From: Pseudomonas sp. S35
GTDB lineage: Bacteria; Pseudomonadota; Gammaproteobacteria; Pseudomonadales; Pseudomonadaceae
Direction of reading: 5' to 3'
Length of the DNA: 64,000 nt
Assembly (NCBI RefSeq): GCF_009866765.1
Contig: NZ_CP019431.1
Coordinates: 1,612,001-1,676,000 of the forward strand
Shown here: in pieces, positions 27,289 to 38,217 of the stretch
How the letters are laid out: each line of letters begins with the position of its first letter
How positions within the stretch are numbered: position 1 is the first letter of the stretch
Position numbers and translations under genes: made by a program
The notes under the pieces: generated by a model
Database searches by the model: none
What the model was told of the DNA's origin: nothing
What the model saw: only the letters and a program-made list of their open reading frames with translations

Positions 27289-28539
27289 TTACAGCAGACT
27301 TACCGGGTAACTGACGATCAACCGGTTTTCGTCAAACTCGTTGTTGCTGTAGTCGCGACGCATGCTGGAGTTGCGCCAGCGCATTGTCAGGTTTTTCAGA
27401 CTGCCGCTTTGCACGGTGTAGCCCAGTTCGCTTTCGCGGCCCCATTCCTTGCCGTCGGTGATGGTGCCGGTGTGTACGTTGCTGCCGCTGATATAGCGGT
27501 TCATCAAGGTCAGGCCCGGTACGCCGAGGGCGGCGAAGTTGTAGTCGTGGCGCACTTGCCAGGATTTTTCCTGGGCGTTGTCGTAGCTGGAGTTGTAGCT
27601 GTCGTTGGCCAAGGTGCCGCCGCTGGTGCCGTTGACGCGCATCCAGGCGTTATTGCCGGTGAGTTTTTGCAGGCCGACGTAGAAGGTGTTGCCGCCGTAC
27701 TTGGCAGAGAACAGGCCGGACCACGTCTTGTTGTCCAGGTCGCCAGCGCGGGCGCTGCCGTCTTCCTTGCCGTAGAAGTAACCGAGGTTGGCGCCCAAGG
27801 TCCAGTCGCCGAGGGGCTGGCTGTGGATCAGGTTGACGTATTGTTGGCTGTAGATGTCCTTGAGTTGGGCATTCCACAGGCCGACTTGGGTGCGTTTATC
27901 GTTGAACGCGTATTCGCCGCCCTGGAAGTTGAAGCGGTCTGAGGTGAACGCGGTTTTACCGGTCATCGACATGTCCGACATGCTGCTGTCGTCACGCGGG
28001 CTGTTGGCGCGGAACTGGCCGCCGTAGAGGGTCAGGCCGTCGATCTCCTTCGACGTGACCTGCCCGCCGCGCAGGGTTTGCGGCAGGGAACGGCCGTCGT
28101 CCGAGCGCAGGATCGGCAGCACCGGCATCCATTCGCCGACCTTCAATTCAGTCTTCAAAATCCGCGCTTTAAACGCCACGCCGAGGCGTCCGAACTCATC
28201 CGCCGGCCGGCCGTCATGATCCAGCGGCAACAACTGCGTGCCGCCGGTGCCGCGCCCGCCATCGAGCTTGAGCGAGTACATGCCCAACACGTCCACACCG
28301 AACCCCACCGTGCCCTGGGTAAAGCCGGACTTGGCGTCGAGAATGAAACTCTGCGTCCACTCCTGCGCGCCGCCCTGGGTCTTGGTGGGGTTGGTGAAAT
28401 TGCGGTTGAAGAAGAAATTACGCAAGTTGAGGTTGGCGCTGGCGTCTTCCAGGAAACCGTGTTCTTCGGCGACGACGGGAAGGGCAAGGCTGGCGACAGC
28501 GGTGGCCAGCAAGAGCTGGCGCGGGCGAAAAGTGCTCAT
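27289..28539 (-). CDS. OprD-family outer membrane porin
   Basis: 416 aa from ATG at 28539. Signal peptide MSTFRPRQLLLATAVASLALPVVAE, cut probably after VVA. The mature start (GFLEDASANLNLRNFFFNRNF) and the 18-strand barrel ending in RLIVSYPVSLL are the OprD/Opd pattern. These porins take up carboxylates, amino acids or aromatic acids. Closeness to the pca cluster suggests an aromatic acid (OpdK, BenF or VanP-like), but the sequence alone does not decide. An open frame continues to 28611 upstream but starts outside the signal peptide. Confidence 0.9.
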   Translation of the reverse strand: MSTFRPRQLLLATAVASLALPVVAEEHGFLEDASANLNLRNFFFNRNFTNPTKTQGGAQEWTQSFILDAKSGFTQGTVGFGVDVLGMYSLKLDGGRGTGGTQLLPLDHDGRPADEFGRLGVAFKARILKTELKVGEWMPVLPILRSDDGRSLPQTLRGGQVTSKEIDGLTLYGGQFRANSPRDDSSMSDMSMTGKTAFTSDRFNFQGGEYAFNDKRTQVGLWNAQLKDIYSQQYVNLIHSQPLGDWTLGANLGYFYGKEDGSARAGDLDNKTWSGLFSAKYGGNTFYVGLQKLTGNNAWMRVNGTSGGTLANDSYNSSYDNAQEKSWQVRHDYNFAALGVPGLTLMNRYISGSNVHTGTITDGKEWGRESELGYTVQSGSLKNLTMRWRNSSMRRDYSNNEFDENRLIVSYPVSLL

Positions 28540-28692
28540 GGCGTTGGACCTGTTGTTATTGGGGTTTTGCAGGTGGCGGCCATGGTGCGGGGCGTTGCGG
28601 GGGCGGTTCAATCGGGGGCGGGCGGGTTGTGGGCGATGATCGAACGCAAGTTGCCGGGCCTCCCTTTGCCAAGGAGGCGCCGGTTCAATAGC

Positions 28693-30300
28693 TCAGAGGA
28701 AGTGGAACAGGCTCGTCCACGGGATTTCAGGCAAGTACCGCTGGCATAGCAGGGTGGCCGCTACCATCACGGCCAGGAAAGCCACCTGCAGCGGACTCCA
28801 GTGCGCCCAATGCAAGCCGCTGACCCAAGGGTAAAAGTGCTCGACATGCTCATTCACTTTGCCGATACGCCTGCTGTGGAACAGGTGGATGCCGATCATC
28901 CCCGAGTACGTCAGCATGCCCATTACGCCCAGCAGCAAGCCGAACATCAGCAGCATGCCCACTTGAGGAATGCCGTGGCGCAGCACCAACCAGTGTTGAT
29001 GGGGGTTGAACCGTGACGGCAGCAAGCGCTTGCTGAGCCACAGGTCCTGGACGATCAGTTGTGATGTCAGGACCGCCCATAACTGAGTGCCACGGATGCC
29101 GATAATGGCAGGCACAAAGGTCAGTATCACCACAATGACGGCGTCGCTGAGCCTATCCATTTTTGTATGGGGGTAAACGGCCAAGGCGGCTGCCAGCGCC
29201 AGGCCGGCCCATACCCGTATCCAACTGTAATGGGATACCGGCCTGGGGAGGAACGCTCGCCAAAAAAACACATTGGCCTGGGGGAGCCGTTCAACCAACT
29301 GTGGGTAGCGCCAGGCCAGGATTTCGGCCAGATGCTGACAGGCGTTCCAGGCATTGCTGTCGAAGCGTTCCGTCATCTGTTTTTGTTGTGTCGCTGACAT
29401 TGGCGTGAGCAGCAGGCGCGCTGCCAGGGCGTCGGCCGATTGCCATGTGTTGTCCTGGGCCTTGGCTTGCAGGTTGGCGTAGAAGCTTTCCTGTTCACAG
29501 CGCGACACCAATTGGCGCCACATCCACGCCGGTTCCGGGTACACGCCCTTCTGGTCGTCCCAGCCGAATGCCTGGCATACCCTTTCGAACAGCGGCACGC
29601 TCCACTGGGTGTCGTGGAGTAGGTTCAGCACGATGCGCTGCCACTGCTGCTGCAGGTCGAATACGCGCAGCCAGGGCTGGTTGTTGTACTGCGTGAGCTG
29701 GGTGATGAACTCGCGCTCGGCCTTACGCTCCAGCAGTTCTTGCAAGGTGCGACGGTAGTCTTGCAGCAGCTCACCGCTCAGCGCGTCGGATTGCCAAGGC
29801 GTCATGGCCACTTTCTGCCACGGGGTCAGCCAGTCCAGATGTTGCACCGCCCAGTTGGCGATCGCGCCGCGTTCTCCAGGGGACTCGAAACAATGACGCA
29901 GCAGGCCGGCCTGGAATGCGTCGGTGCAACGTTGCTGTGAGGCCAGAGCCCAGCGTTCACGCAGGTTGTGTGCATTGAGACCCTCGAGCAGTGCTCGGGC
30001 CGGGTCAGATAGGGGCGCTTCGAGCGGGGCAGGGCTGAGGGGGCGAATGTCCATCAGCTCGGCCAAATCGCTGAGGTTGCCGTAGGAGGGTTGGGCCTGC
30101 GGCACCTCCAGGCATTCTTCCTCCTCGTGTTCGGCTCGCCAGCGCGTCTCGCTTAACGCTTGCTCGTAGGCTTCGCGCAGGCGCTGGAAACCTGCGGCGT
30201 CGTCATCCGGGCGGCAGCTTTTGAGCAGTCGCGCATACTGGCGTTTGATGCTCCGCTCGTCGGCGCCTTCCGGCACCTGCAGTACGCTCCAGCAATCCAT
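28693..30300 (-). CDS. Membrane J-domain protein, DjlB/DjlC-like partner of HscC
   Basis: 535 aa from ATG at 30300 with GAGGGAG nine bases upstream. Residues 1-50 form a short J-domain (MDCWSVLQVPEGADERSIKR, then QYARLLKSCRPDDDAAGFQR). The usual HPD motif reads RPD (residues 30-32), so its His is replaced by Arg. The centre (about 60-350) is soluble, helical and Trp/Gln-rich; the C-terminal 175 residues hold four to five membrane helices. It begins 11 bp after the hscC stop, so the two are one operon. In E. coli, HscC works with the tail-anchored J-proteins DjlB and DjlC; this is the likely counterpart. Substrates are unknown. Confidence 0.85.
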   Translation of the reverse strand: MDCWSVLQVPEGADERSIKRQYARLLKSCRPDDDAAGFQRLREAYEQALSETRWRAEHEEEECLEVPQAQPSYGNLSDLAELMDIRPLSPAPLEAPLSDPARALLEGLNAHNLRERWALASQQRCTDAFQAGLLRHCFESPGERGAIANWAVQHLDWLTPWQKVAMTPWQSDALSGELLQDYRRTLQELLERKAEREFITQLTQYNNQPWLRVFDLQQQWQRIVLNLLHDTQWSVPLFERVCQAFGWDDQKGVYPEPAWMWRQLVSRCEQESFYANLQAKAQDNTWQSADALAARLLLTPMSATQQKQMTERFDSNAWNACQHLAEILAWRYPQLVERLPQANVFFWRAFLPRPVSHYSWIRVWAGLALAAALAVYPHTKMDRLSDAVIVVILTFVPAIIGIRGTQLWAVLTSQLIVQDLWLSKRLLPSRFNPHQHWLVLRHGIPQVGMLLMFGLLLGVMGMLTYSGMIGIHLFHSRRIGKVNEHVEHFYPWVSGLHWAHWSPLQVAFLAVMVAATLLCQRYLPEIPWTSLFHFL

Positions 30301-30311
30301 GTCGTGCTCCC

Positions 30312-32009
30312 TCAGCGCCAGAACCCGTTGTCCAACTGTTCCAATTGGCGGGTCAGTTCGCTGCGCGCATCGCGGATACGGCGTTCGTCCTGGGTGTCGA
30401 GCACTTGCTGGAACTGCGCGGCCCAATGACCCAGTTGCTCGCGCAGTTCGCCGAGGTTTTCTTTGTAGAGCCGCTCAAGGCGCGCAGTCAGCACGGTGTT
30501 GACCTGCTGGTCGCGCGGGTGGACCTTCAACTGCGCCAGGGCTTGCAGGCGTTGCTGGATTTCCTGCGGGCTGAGCACGCCGGGGTTGTTCTCGATCACC
30601 AATGAGTGCTGCTCGCCGGTCAGCGGGATGCTCACCTGAGCTTCCAGCAGGCCGTTGTTGTCGTAGGTGAAGCGCACGTCCAGCGAGACTTCACCGGCCT
30701 TGCGCTTGGGCACGGCGATATCCAGTTGGCCCAGTTCGATGTTGTCTTTGACCAGGCGGCTTTCGCCTTGGTAAATCTTCAGCAGCACCTGGCTCTGGTT
30801 GTCGTGCAGGGTCACCACGCTTTTGACCCGACTCACCGGCACGCTGCTGTTGCGTTCGATCAACGGCAGGTAATGGCCGCTTTCGATATGGCCGCCGTAT
30901 TGGTTCGAGGTTTCGATGCCCAGGGTGTAGGGGCACACGTCGGTCAGCACCACTTCTTCCAACGCAGCGGAGCGCGCCTTGAGCGCGGCCTGGATCGCGG
31001 CGCCGTGGGCGACCACCTGGTCGGGGTCGAGGCTGATCGACGGGAAGCGCCCGAACAAGCCGGCGGCGAGTTTGCGCACCAGTGGCATGCGCGTGGTGCC
31101 GCCCACCAGCAGGATTTCATCAAGGTCGCCGACGCGAATCCGCGCATCGCGCAGGGCCCGTTCGATCGGCGCGCGCAGGCGTTCCAGCAGTGGTGTGTAG
31201 AGCTTGGCCAGTGCCTGCTGAGTGATGGTCTGCACCCATTGCTGACCATCGATGCGCAAGGCGAACTCGGCGCTGTCGTCCTGGCCCAAGGCTTTGCGCA
31301 CGCGCTCGGCCTCGCGGCGCAGGGCATGCAGCACGCTGTGGGTGGGCGGGAAACCGGCGGCGTTGCGCTGGCTGTCGACGAAGTGTTCCAGCAGCAACGT
31401 GTCGAAGTCTTCGCCACCGAGGAAGTTGTCGCCGGCACTGGCGCGCACTTCCATCACCCCGTCGAACAGTTCGATGATCGACACGTCAAAGGTGCCGCCG
31501 CCGAGGTCGAAGACCAGGAACGAGGTTTCCTTGTCGCGCTGATGCAGGCCGTAGGCGAGGGCGGCGGCGGTGGGTTCGTTGATCAGTTTTTCAACGTTGA
31601 GCCCCGCCAGCTCGCCGGCGATGCGCGTGGCTTTGCGCTGGCCATCGCTGAAGTAGGCGGGCACGCTGATCACCGCTTCGGTGACGGTATGACCGTAGGT
31701 GCGTTCGATGTCTTCCTTGAGGCTCTTGAGCACCAGCGCCGAGAGTTCCTCGGGGCGGAAGGAGCGATCACCCAGGCGTACTTCCGTGGCGCTGCCCATG
31801 TAGCGCTTGAACAACGACGTGGTCAGGTGCGGGTGGGTGTGCAGGCGCTCCTTGGCGGCCTGGCCGACCAGGACACGGCCTTGATCATCCAGCCCGACCA
31901 CGCTAGGGGTCAGCAACTGGCCAAGGGCATTGGGCACCAGTTCGGCGGCGTCACCGCGCCAGACGGCTGCGAGACTGTTGGTGGTCCCCAAGTCGATTCC
32001 TACGATCAT
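30312..32009 (-). CDS. hscC: Hsp70-family chaperone HscC
   Basis: 565 aa from ATG at 32009, with GAGGGAG upstream; DnaK is about 640 and E. coli HscC 556. ATPase domain: [15 protein letters not shown] at the start, [12 protein letters not shown] (about 193-204), and [14 protein letters not shown]. The substrate-binding domain is short, and there is no EEVD-type tail or disordered C-terminus as in DnaK. Specialised Hsp70 with limited substrate range in the cytoplasm, coupled here to the membrane J-protein. A -10-like TAAAAT lies about 60 bp upstream. Confidence 0.93.
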   Translation of the reverse strand: MIVGIDLGTTNSLAAVWRGDAAELVPNALGQLLTPSVVGLDDQGRVLVGQAAKERLHTHPHLTTSLFKRYMGSATEVRLGDRSFRPEELSALVLKSLKEDIERTYGHTVTEAVISVPAYFSDGQRKATRIAGELAGLNVEKLINEPTAAALAYGLHQRDKETSFLVFDLGGGTFDVSIIELFDGVMEVRASAGDNFLGGEDFDTLLLEHFVDSQRNAAGFPPTHSVLHALRREAERVRKALGQDDSAEFALRIDGQQWVQTITQQALAKLYTPLLERLRAPIERALRDARIRVGDLDEILLVGGTTRMPLVRKLAAGLFGRFPSISLDPDQVVAHGAAIQAALKARSAALEEVVLTDVCPYTLGIETSNQYGGHIESGHYLPLIERNSSVPVSRVKSVVTLHDNQSQVLLKIYQGESRLVKDNIELGQLDIAVPKRKAGEVSLDVRFTYDNNGLLEAQVSIPLTGEQHSLVIENNPGVLSPQEIQQRLQALAQLKVHPRDQQVNTVLTARLERLYKENLGELREQLGHWAAQFQQVLDTQDERRIRDARSELTRQLEQLDNGFWR

Positions 32010-32112
32010 TACGACGAGCTCCCTCTGTGGTCTGTAAGAATCTGTGACCAATTTTACCCTGAAAAGTTGAAGCGAAAGCAAGGTGATAGGGCGTTTTGTG
32101 GTGAGCGGGCAT

Positions 32113-32147
32113 AAAAAAACCGCCTCCTGTAAGGGAGGCGGTTTTTT
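32113..32147. terminator. Terminator after the RND operon, bidirectional
   Basis: ACCGCCTCC and GGAGGCGGT pair around TGTAAG/loop bases and are bordered by A7 on one side and T6 on the other. It closes the emhABC transcript just past its last stop codon and separates it from hscC. Confidence 0.9.
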
Positions 32148-32163
32148 GTTTATTGCGGCGTGA

Positions 32164-33621
32164 TCAGAACAACTTCAACGCCGGCGCTTCTTCTTTCAAC
32201 GGTTCGTTCTTGGCCGTCTGCTCGTTCCAGCCACCGCCGAGGGCCTTGTACAGGGTGACCTCGCTGGTCAGCTGCGCCAGGCGGTCGGTGATCAGCGATT
32301 GCTGGGCACTGAACAGCTGGCGTTGGGCGTCGAGGAAGGTCAGGTTGCTGTCGACACCAATGCGGTAGCGACGCTCTGCCAGGCGGTAGTAATCCTGGTT
32401 GGCCGCGACGAAACCACGCTGGGCATCCAGTTGCTGCTTGTAGGTCGCGCGCGCGGCGAGGCCGTCGGAGACTTCCTGGAAGCCGGTCTGGATGGCCTTC
32501 TCGTAGGTGGCCACGTTGATCTCTTTCTGGATCTTGGAGTAGTCCAGGCTGGCGCGCAGGCTACCGGCGTTGAAGATCGGGATGTTGATCTGTGGTGCGA
32601 ACGACCAGGTGCCCGAACCGCCCTTGAACAGCCCACCCAGGGTCGGGCTGGCCGTGCCGGCGCTGGCCGTGAGGGTGATGCTCGGGAAGAACGCCGCACG
32701 GGCCGCGCCGATGTTGGCGTTGGCCGCCTTGAGGTTGTACTCGGCCTGCACGATGTCGGGACGACGTTGCAGCAGGTCCGACGGCAAGCCGGCCGGTACT
32801 TCGCTGAGCAGGTCATCCGACAGCGGCTGGCTGGCAAGATTTGCCGGCAGGCCGGTGCCCAGCAGCAGTGTCAGGTTGTTTTCGTCCTGGGCCACCTGGC
32901 GGGTGTAACGCGCCAGTTGCACGCGGGCGTTTTCCACCGACGTACGGGCCTGGCTCAGGTCGAGGGCCGAGGCCACGCCGACTTCGTTGCTGCGCGAGGT
33001 CAGCTTGAAGCTCTGCTCGAACGCGCCCAGGGTGTCCTGGGTGAGCTTGAGCAGTTCCTTGTCGGCCTGCCAGGTCAGGTAGGCGTTGGCCACACTGGCG
33101 ACCAGGCTGATCTGGGTGCTGCGGCGCGCTTCTTCAGTGGCGAAGTATTTCTGCAGCGCTTCTTCACTCAGGCTGCGTACGCGGCCGAACAGGTCCAGTT
33201 CGTAGGAACTGATCCCCAGGCCGGCCGAGTATTGGCTGGCGATGGTCGCTTCACCGGTCTGCGACAGCTTGGCCGGCGTACGCGAACGGCTGCCGCTGCC
33301 CGTGGCCGAGATGGCCGGGAACAGGTCGGCGCGCTGGATCTGGTACTGCGCGGCATAGGCGTCGATGTTCAGGGCCGCAACGCGCAGGTCACGGTTGTTT
33401 TCCAGCGCAGTCTTGATCAACTGTTGCAGGGCAGGGTCATGGAAGAACTGCTTCCAGCCCTGCTCGGCAGCGGCCTGGTTCGGCGCCTGGGCTGGCGAAT
33501 ACGCCGGCCCCTGCGGGAACTGTGCCGCTACCGGCGCGTCAGGGCGCTGGTAGTCAGGTATCAGCGAGCAGCCACTGAGCACGAAGGCGGTGACGGCTAG
33601 GGAAAGTAGCGACTTGCTCAT
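32164..33621 (-). CDS. emhC: Outer membrane channel of RND efflux pump (OprM/TtgC/EmhC)
   Basis: 485 aa. Lipoprotein signal [18 protein letters not shown], lipid-modified Cys18. Two OEP repeats of the TolC-like fold; ends with [20 protein letters not shown], typical of the OprM subfamily. It forms the trimeric exit duct for EmhAB. Start ATG overlaps the emhB stop (ATGA). Third gene of the operon, followed by the terminator. Confidence 0.94.
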   Translation of the reverse strand: MSKSLLSLAVTAFVLSGCSLIPDYQRPDAPVAAQFPQGPAYSPAQAPNQAAAEQGWKQFFHDPALQQLIKTALENNRDLRVAALNIDAYAAQYQIQRADLFPAISATGSGSRSRTPAKLSQTGEATIASQYSAGLGISSYELDLFGRVRSLSEEALQKYFATEEARRSTQISLVASVANAYLTWQADKELLKLTQDTLGAFEQSFKLTSRSNEVGVASALDLSQARTSVENARVQLARYTRQVAQDENNLTLLLGTGLPANLASQPLSDDLLSEVPAGLPSDLLQRRPDIVQAEYNLKAANANIGAARAAFFPSITLTASAGTASPTLGGLFKGGSGTWSFAPQINIPIFNAGSLRASLDYSKIQKEINVATYEKAIQTGFQEVSDGLAARATYKQQLDAQRGFVAANQDYYRLAERRYRIGVDSNLTFLDAQRQLFSAQQSLITDRLAQLTSEVTLYKALGGGWNEQTAKNEPLKEEAPALKLF

Positions 33622-36600
33622 TGGCCAGCCTCTTTAGGAGTTTGCTTAGGTTCAGTCTGTTTACGCTCGCCCGCGGCGGACACGGTTGCAAAGAACAGCG
33701 GCACCCAGAAGATCGCCAGGACCGTGGCCGTGATCATACCGCCAATCACACCGGTACCGATGGCGTGCTGGCTGCCTGAGCCGGCGCCCGAGGAGATCGC
33801 CAGCGGCAGTACGCCGAGGACGAACGCCATGGAGGTCATGATGATCGGGCGCAGACGCATGCGGGAAGCCTCGATGGCCGACTCGACAATGCCCTTGCCT
33901 TGTTCATGCAGCTCTTTGGCGAACTCGACGATCAGGATGGCGTTTTTCGCCGCCAGGCCCACCGTCACCAACAAGCCCACCTGGAAGAACACGTCGTTGG
34001 ACAAGCCGCGCATGCTGGTTGCGATCAGCGCACCCACCACACCCAACGGCACCACCAGGACGACTGCAATCGGGATCGACCAGCTTTCGTACAGGGCCGC
34101 GAGGCACAGGAACACCACCAGCAGCGACAAGGCGTACAACGCAGGTGCCTGGGAGCCGGACAGACGTTCTTCGTACGACAGGCCCGTCCAGGCATAACCC
34201 ACGCCCGCCGGCAGTTGCTTGGCGATGCGTTCGACTTCGGCCATCGCGTCACCGGTGCTGTAGCCCGGCGCCGGGGTACCAAGGATTTCCATCGCGGCTA
34301 CACCGTTGTAGCGCGAGAGTTTCGGCGAACCGAAGATCCACTTGCCCGAGGAAATGGCCGACAACGGCACCATCTTCCCGGAGTCGCTGCGCACGAACCA
34401 CTTGTTCAGGTCTTCAGGGGACATACGGCCAGCGGCCTCGCCCTGCACGTACACCTTCTTCACGCGACCACGGTCGATGAAGTCGTTGACGTAGCTGCCA
34501 CCCAGGGCAATCGCCAGGGTCTGGTTGATGCTCGACAGCGTAATGCCTTGGGCGCTGGCCTTCTCGTCGTCGACGGTGAGCTCGTACTGCGGCTCATCGT
34601 TCACGCCGTTGGGGCGCACACCGGCCAGGATCTTGCTCTGGGCGGCCATGCCGAGGAACTGGTTACGCGCTTCCATCAGTTTTTCGTGGCCGACACCGCC
34701 CTGGTCTTGCAGGAACACGTCGAAACCGGTCGCGTTACCCAACTCCAGAACCGAAGGCGGCACGATGGCAAAGACCATCGCGTCCTTGAAGGCCCCGAAG
34801 AAGTAACCCTGGGCACGCTTGGCCACTTCGAATACCGACTGCGAAGCGTCGCGTTCATCCCACGGCTTGAGCATTACGAACGCAAGGCCCGAGCTCTGGC
34901 CACGGCCGGCGAAGTTGAAGCCGTTGACGGTAAATACCGATTTCACGGCCTTGCCTTCGCCTGGCTCGCCTTCCTTGTCGTTGAGCAGGAAGGCACGCAT
35001 GTCGTCGATGACTTTTTGCGTACGTTCAGCGGACGAACCGACCGGTGTCTGCACCTGGGCAAAGATCACACCCTGGTCTTCCTCGGGCAGGAACGCGCTT
35101 GGAATGCGGGTGAACAGCCAGATCATGCCGACGACGATGATCAGGTACACAAAGAACGCTGGGAATTTGTGCTTGATCATGTTGCCCACGCCGCGCTCGT
35201 AGCTGATGACGCCACGGTCGAAGGTGCGGTTGAACCAGCCGAAGAAACCACGCTTGGGTTGGCCGTGCTTCTCAGGATCGATCGGCTTGAGCATGGTGGC
35301 GCAGAGCGCCGGGGTGAAGATCAGGGCAACCAGTACCGACAACGCCATGGCCGAAACGATGGTGATGGAGAACTGTTTGTAGATCACACCGGTGGAACCA
35401 CCGAAGAACGCCATCGGCAGCAGTACCGCCGACAGCACCAGGGCAATACCTACCAGGGCGCCCTGGATCTGGCCCATGGACTTGACCGTCGCTTCTTTCG
35501 GCGACAGGTGTTCCTCGGCCATGACCCGCTCGACGTTTTCCACCACGACGATGGCATCGTCCACCAGCAAGCCGATGGCCAGGATCATGCCGAACATGGT
35601 CAGGGTGTTGATGGTGAAGCCGAACGCCGCCAGGATCCCGAAGGTGCCCAGCAATACCACCGGTACAGTCATGGTGGTGATGATGGTGGCGCGGAAGTTC
35701 TGCAGGAACAGGAACATCACCAGGAACACCAGCACGATCGCTTCGACCAGGGTGTGCACCACACCGGAGATCGATTCGGTCACCACAGGCGTGGTGTCAT
35801 ACGGCACCACCGCCTTCATGCCTGGCGGGAAGAACGGTTCCAGGGACGCCACGGTGGCGCGGATGGCCTTGGCGGTATCCAGCGCGTTGGCGCCGGATGC
35901 CAGCTTGATCGCCATACCGGACGCTGGCTTGCCGTTGAACTGTGCACTGATGCTGTAGTTCTGGCCGCCCAGTTCGATACGCGCGATGTCACGCAAACGC
36001 ACCTGCGAGCCGTCGGCGTTGACCTTCATCAAGATCTTGCCGAACTCTTCTGCGGTTTGCAGGCGGGTCTTGCCGATGATGGTCGCGTTCAGTTGAGTGC
36101 CGGGCAGGGCAGGCAGGCCGCCCAGTTGGCCGGTGGCCACCTGTACGTTCTGTGCCGAGATGGCGCTGCTGACGTCGACCGGGGTCAACTGGTAGTTGTT
36201 CAGCTTGCCCGGGTCCAGCCAGATACGCATGGCGTACTGCGAACCGAACACCTGGAAGTCACCCACACCTGCGGTACGCGAGATCGGGTCCTGGATGTTG
36301 GACACGATGTAGTTGGAGAGGTCGTCCTTGGTCATGCTGCCGTCTTCCGACACCAGACCGATCACCATCAGGAAGTTCTTCACCGACTTGGTCACGCGGA
36401 TACCCTGCTGCTGCACTTCTTGCGGCAGCAGTGGGGTCGCCAGGTTCAGCTTGTTCTGCACCTGGACCTGGGCGATGTCCGGGTTGGTACCCTGGTTGAA
36501 CGTCGCGGTGATGGTCATGCTGCCGTCGGAGTTACTGTCCGAGGCGACATAGCGCAGGTTGTCGATACCGTTGAGCTGTTGCTCGATGACCTGCACCACG

Positions 36601-36779
36601 GTGTCCTGCACGGTTTGTGCGGACGCGCCTGGGTAGGTTACCTGGATGTCAATGGCGGTTGGCGCGATGGCCGGGTATTGGTTGATGGGCAACTTCAGGA
36701 TCGACAGTGCCCCGACCAGCATGATCACCAGGGCAATTACCCAGGCGAAAATGGGACGGTCGATAAAAAATTTCGACAT
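33618..36779 (-). CDS. emhB: RND multidrug efflux transporter (MexB/TtgB/EmhB)
   Basis: 1053 aa, the length of the HAE1 RND family (MexB 1046, TtgB 1050). Start [20 protein letters not shown], proton-relay aspartates in [18 protein letters not shown] (about 407-408), and the two large periplasmic loops. It exports hydrophobic compounds, antibiotics and solvents out of the inner membrane/periplasm. In P. fluorescens cLP6a EmhABC pumps polycyclic aromatic hydrocarbons; in P. putida TtgABC pumps solvents. Which name fits best depends on the species; the pair to EmhR and operator is certain by layout. Confidence 0.96.
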   Translation of the reverse strand: MSKFFIDRPIFAWVIALVIMLVGALSILKLPINQYPAIAPTAIDIQVTYPGASAQTVQDTVVQVIEQQLNGIDNLRYVASDSNSDGSMTITATFNQGTNPDIAQVQVQNKLNLATPLLPQEVQQQGIRVTKSVKNFLMVIGLVSEDGSMTKDDLSNYIVSNIQDPISRTAGVGDFQVFGSQYAMRIWLDPGKLNNYQLTPVDVSSAISAQNVQVATGQLGGLPALPGTQLNATIIGKTRLQTAEEFGKILMKVNADGSQVRLRDIARIELGGQNYSISAQFNGKPASGMAIKLASGANALDTAKAIRATVASLEPFFPPGMKAVVPYDTTPVVTESISGVVHTLVEAIVLVFLVMFLFLQNFRATIITTMTVPVVLLGTFGILAAFGFTINTLTMFGMILAIGLLVDDAIVVVENVERVMAEEHLSPKEATVKSMGQIQGALVGIALVLSAVLLPMAFFGGSTGVIYKQFSITIVSAMALSVLVALIFTPALCATMLKPIDPEKHGQPKRGFFGWFNRTFDRGVISYERGVGNMIKHKFPAFFVYLIIVVGMIWLFTRIPSAFLPEEDQGVIFAQVQTPVGSSAERTQKVIDDMRAFLLNDKEGEPGEGKAVKSVFTVNGFNFAGRGQSSGLAFVMLKPWDERDASQSVFEVAKRAQGYFFGAFKDAMVFAIVPPSVLELGNATGFDVFLQDQGGVGHEKLMEARNQFLGMAAQSKILAGVRPNGVNDEPQYELTVDDEKASAQGITLSSINQTLAIALGGSYVNDFIDRGRVKKVYVQGEAAGRMSPEDLNKWFVRSDSGKMVPLSAISSGKWIFGSPKLSRYNGVAAMEILGTPAPGYSTGDAMAEVERIAKQLPAGVGYAWTGLSYEERLSGSQAPALYALSLLVVFLCLAALYESWSIPIAVVLVVPLGVVGALIATSMRGLSNDVFFQVGLLVTVGLAAKNAILIVEFAKELHEQGKGIVESAIEASRMRLRPIIMTSMAFVLGVLPLAISSGAGSGSQHAIGTGVIGGMITATVLAIFWVPLFFATVSAAGERKQTEPKQTPKEAGQ

Positions 36780-36782
36780 GGG

Positions 36783-37931
36783 TTACTCCCCCTGGCCAGG
36801 CGCGGCAGCAGGAGCAGCGGCGGAACCGGCGGGCTTGGCGTTGTCAGCGTCCTTGACCTTGACTTCGATGCCCGGCTTGATGAATTGCAGGCCTTCGGTG
36901 ATCACGCGGTCACCGGCGTTCAGGCCTTTTTCCACCAGCCAGTAGGCGCCGTCGGTACGGTTGGCCACCAAGGTGCGTTGCTCGACCTTGTTGTCCTTGT
37001 TCACCACCAGCGCGGTCGGGATGCCCTTGATGTCGCGGGTCACGCCTTGCTGAGGTGCCAGGATGGCCTTGCTGTTCACGCCGGCTTGCAACTGGGCGTG
37101 GACAAACATGCCCGGCAGCAGGGTGTGGTCAGGGTTGGGGAACACGGCGCGCAGGGTCACGGAACCGGTGGTCTGGTCCACCGAAACTTCGGAGAACTCC
37201 AGCTTACCGTCCTGGCCGTAGTCGCTGCCGTCTTCCAGGGTCAATTTGACCTTGGCGGCGTTGGCGCCGGCTTTTTCCAGCTGACCGCTTTCCAGGTCGC
37301 GGCGCAGTTTCAGCATTTCGGCGGAAGACTGCGTGACGTCGACGTAGATCGGGTCCAATTGCTGGATCACGGCCATGGCATCGGTCTGGCCATTGCTGAC
37401 CAGCGCGCCTTCGGTGACGGCAGAACGGCCGATACGCCCGGAAATCGGCGCGTACACCTTGGTGTAGCGCACGTTGATCTGGGCGGTTTGAACGTTTGCT
37501 TCGGCAGTCATGCGGTTGGCGACGGCGGTGTCGTATTCCTGACGGCTGACGGCTTGTTCATCGACCAACTGCTTGTAGCGGTCGGTGATCGACTTGGTCT
37601 GGGTCAGCGTCGCTTGTGCGCTTTTCAGGGTGGCCTCATAGACCGACGGGTCGATCTGATACAGCTGCTGGCCTTCCTTCACATCGGCGCCTTCTTTGTA
37701 CAGGCGCTTGAGGATGATGCCGTTGACCTGAGGGCGAACTTCCGCAATGCGGTAGGCGGTGGTGCGGCCTGGCAGCTCGGACGTCAAGGTATAGGCTTGC
37801 GGTTGAATGGTGACCACGCCGACCTGAGGGGTTTGAGCGGGCGGAGCCGCTTCTTCCTTTTTACATCCGCTGAGCAGCGATGCCAGGGCGACGGCAGTGA
37901 CCAGAGCGGTAACAGCTGGCTTAAGTTGCAT
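36783..37931 (-). CDS. emhA: Periplasmic adaptor of RND efflux pump (MexA/TtgA/EmhA)
   Basis: 382 aa from ATG at 37931. Lipobox LLSGC (Cys23) and membrane-fusion domains: lipoyl half (GADVKEGQQLYQIDPS), coiled-coil hairpin (about 100-170), and beta-barrel with TVDQTTG-like region (SVDQTTGSVTLRAVFPNPD). The C-terminus is rich in Ala/Pro (AAPAAAPGQGE). It links EmhB to EmhC. First gene of the operon, 286 bp divergent from emhR with the operator in between. Confidence 0.95.
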   Translation of the reverse strand: MQLKPAVTALVTAVALASLLSGCKKEEAAPPAQTPQVGVVTIQPQAYTLTSELPGRTTAYRIAEVRPQVNGIILKRLYKEGADVKEGQQLYQIDPSVYEATLKSAQATLTQTKSITDRYKQLVDEQAVSRQEYDTAVANRMTAEANVQTAQINVRYTKVYAPISGRIGRSAVTEGALVSNGQTDAMAVIQQLDPIYVDVTQSSAEMLKLRRDLESGQLEKAGANAAKVKLTLEDGSDYGQDGKLEFSEVSVDQTTGSVTLRAVFPNPDHTLLPGMFVHAQLQAGVNSKAILAPQQGVTRDIKGIPTALVVNKDNKVEQRTLVANRTDGAYWLVEKGLNAGDRVITEGLQFIKPGIEVKVKDADNAKPAGSAAAPAAAPGQGE

Positions 37932-38020
37932 GAAGATCCTCGGGTCAGGCGCGCAGGGTGCGCACAAGAAGGGTGGAAGGGTAAAAAACAAGCCGTGAGT
38001 GGATAAGTAGCTTGCTACGC

Positions 38021-38051
38021 AATATACTTACGTTCATGGTTGTTTGTAAAC
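38021..38051. promoter_or_regulatory. TtgR/EmhR-type operator and emhABC promoter
   Basis: Read on the minus strand, GTTTACAAACAACCATGAAC followed by GTAAGTATATT is almost the known ttgABC operator of P. putida. It overlaps a -35 (TTTACA) and -10 (GTATAT/TATATT) spaced 17-18 bp for emhA, so repressor binding would block polymerase. Confidence 0.85.
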
Positions 38052-38217
38052 TCTTGACAGGTTTCGCGGAATGTTGACAAAGCAACGCCACGAGCCTCGA
38101 TTTCATTACGTTCGGCACCCATGACGGTGTCGTCCCACAAATATTTTGATAATCGTTTACGCCTATTAACATTGCGTTAACGATAGTCTCAAGTGTCCTG
38201 ATTGAGGTTCTACTGCC

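Noticed and set aside
30606..32114. 502-codon open frame on the plus strand
   Set aside because: Antisense to hscC, where ATPase motifs decide the coding strand.
33900..38006. 1368-codon open frame on the plus strand
   Set aside because: It runs antisense through emhCBA, which are clear full-length RND pump genes. Composition (His/Gln/Arg-rich) is that of a GC-rich antisense frame.
38054..38079. Two TTGACA hexamers as emhR promoter
   Set aside because: Neither has a good -10 at 16-18 bp; kept only as a remark.
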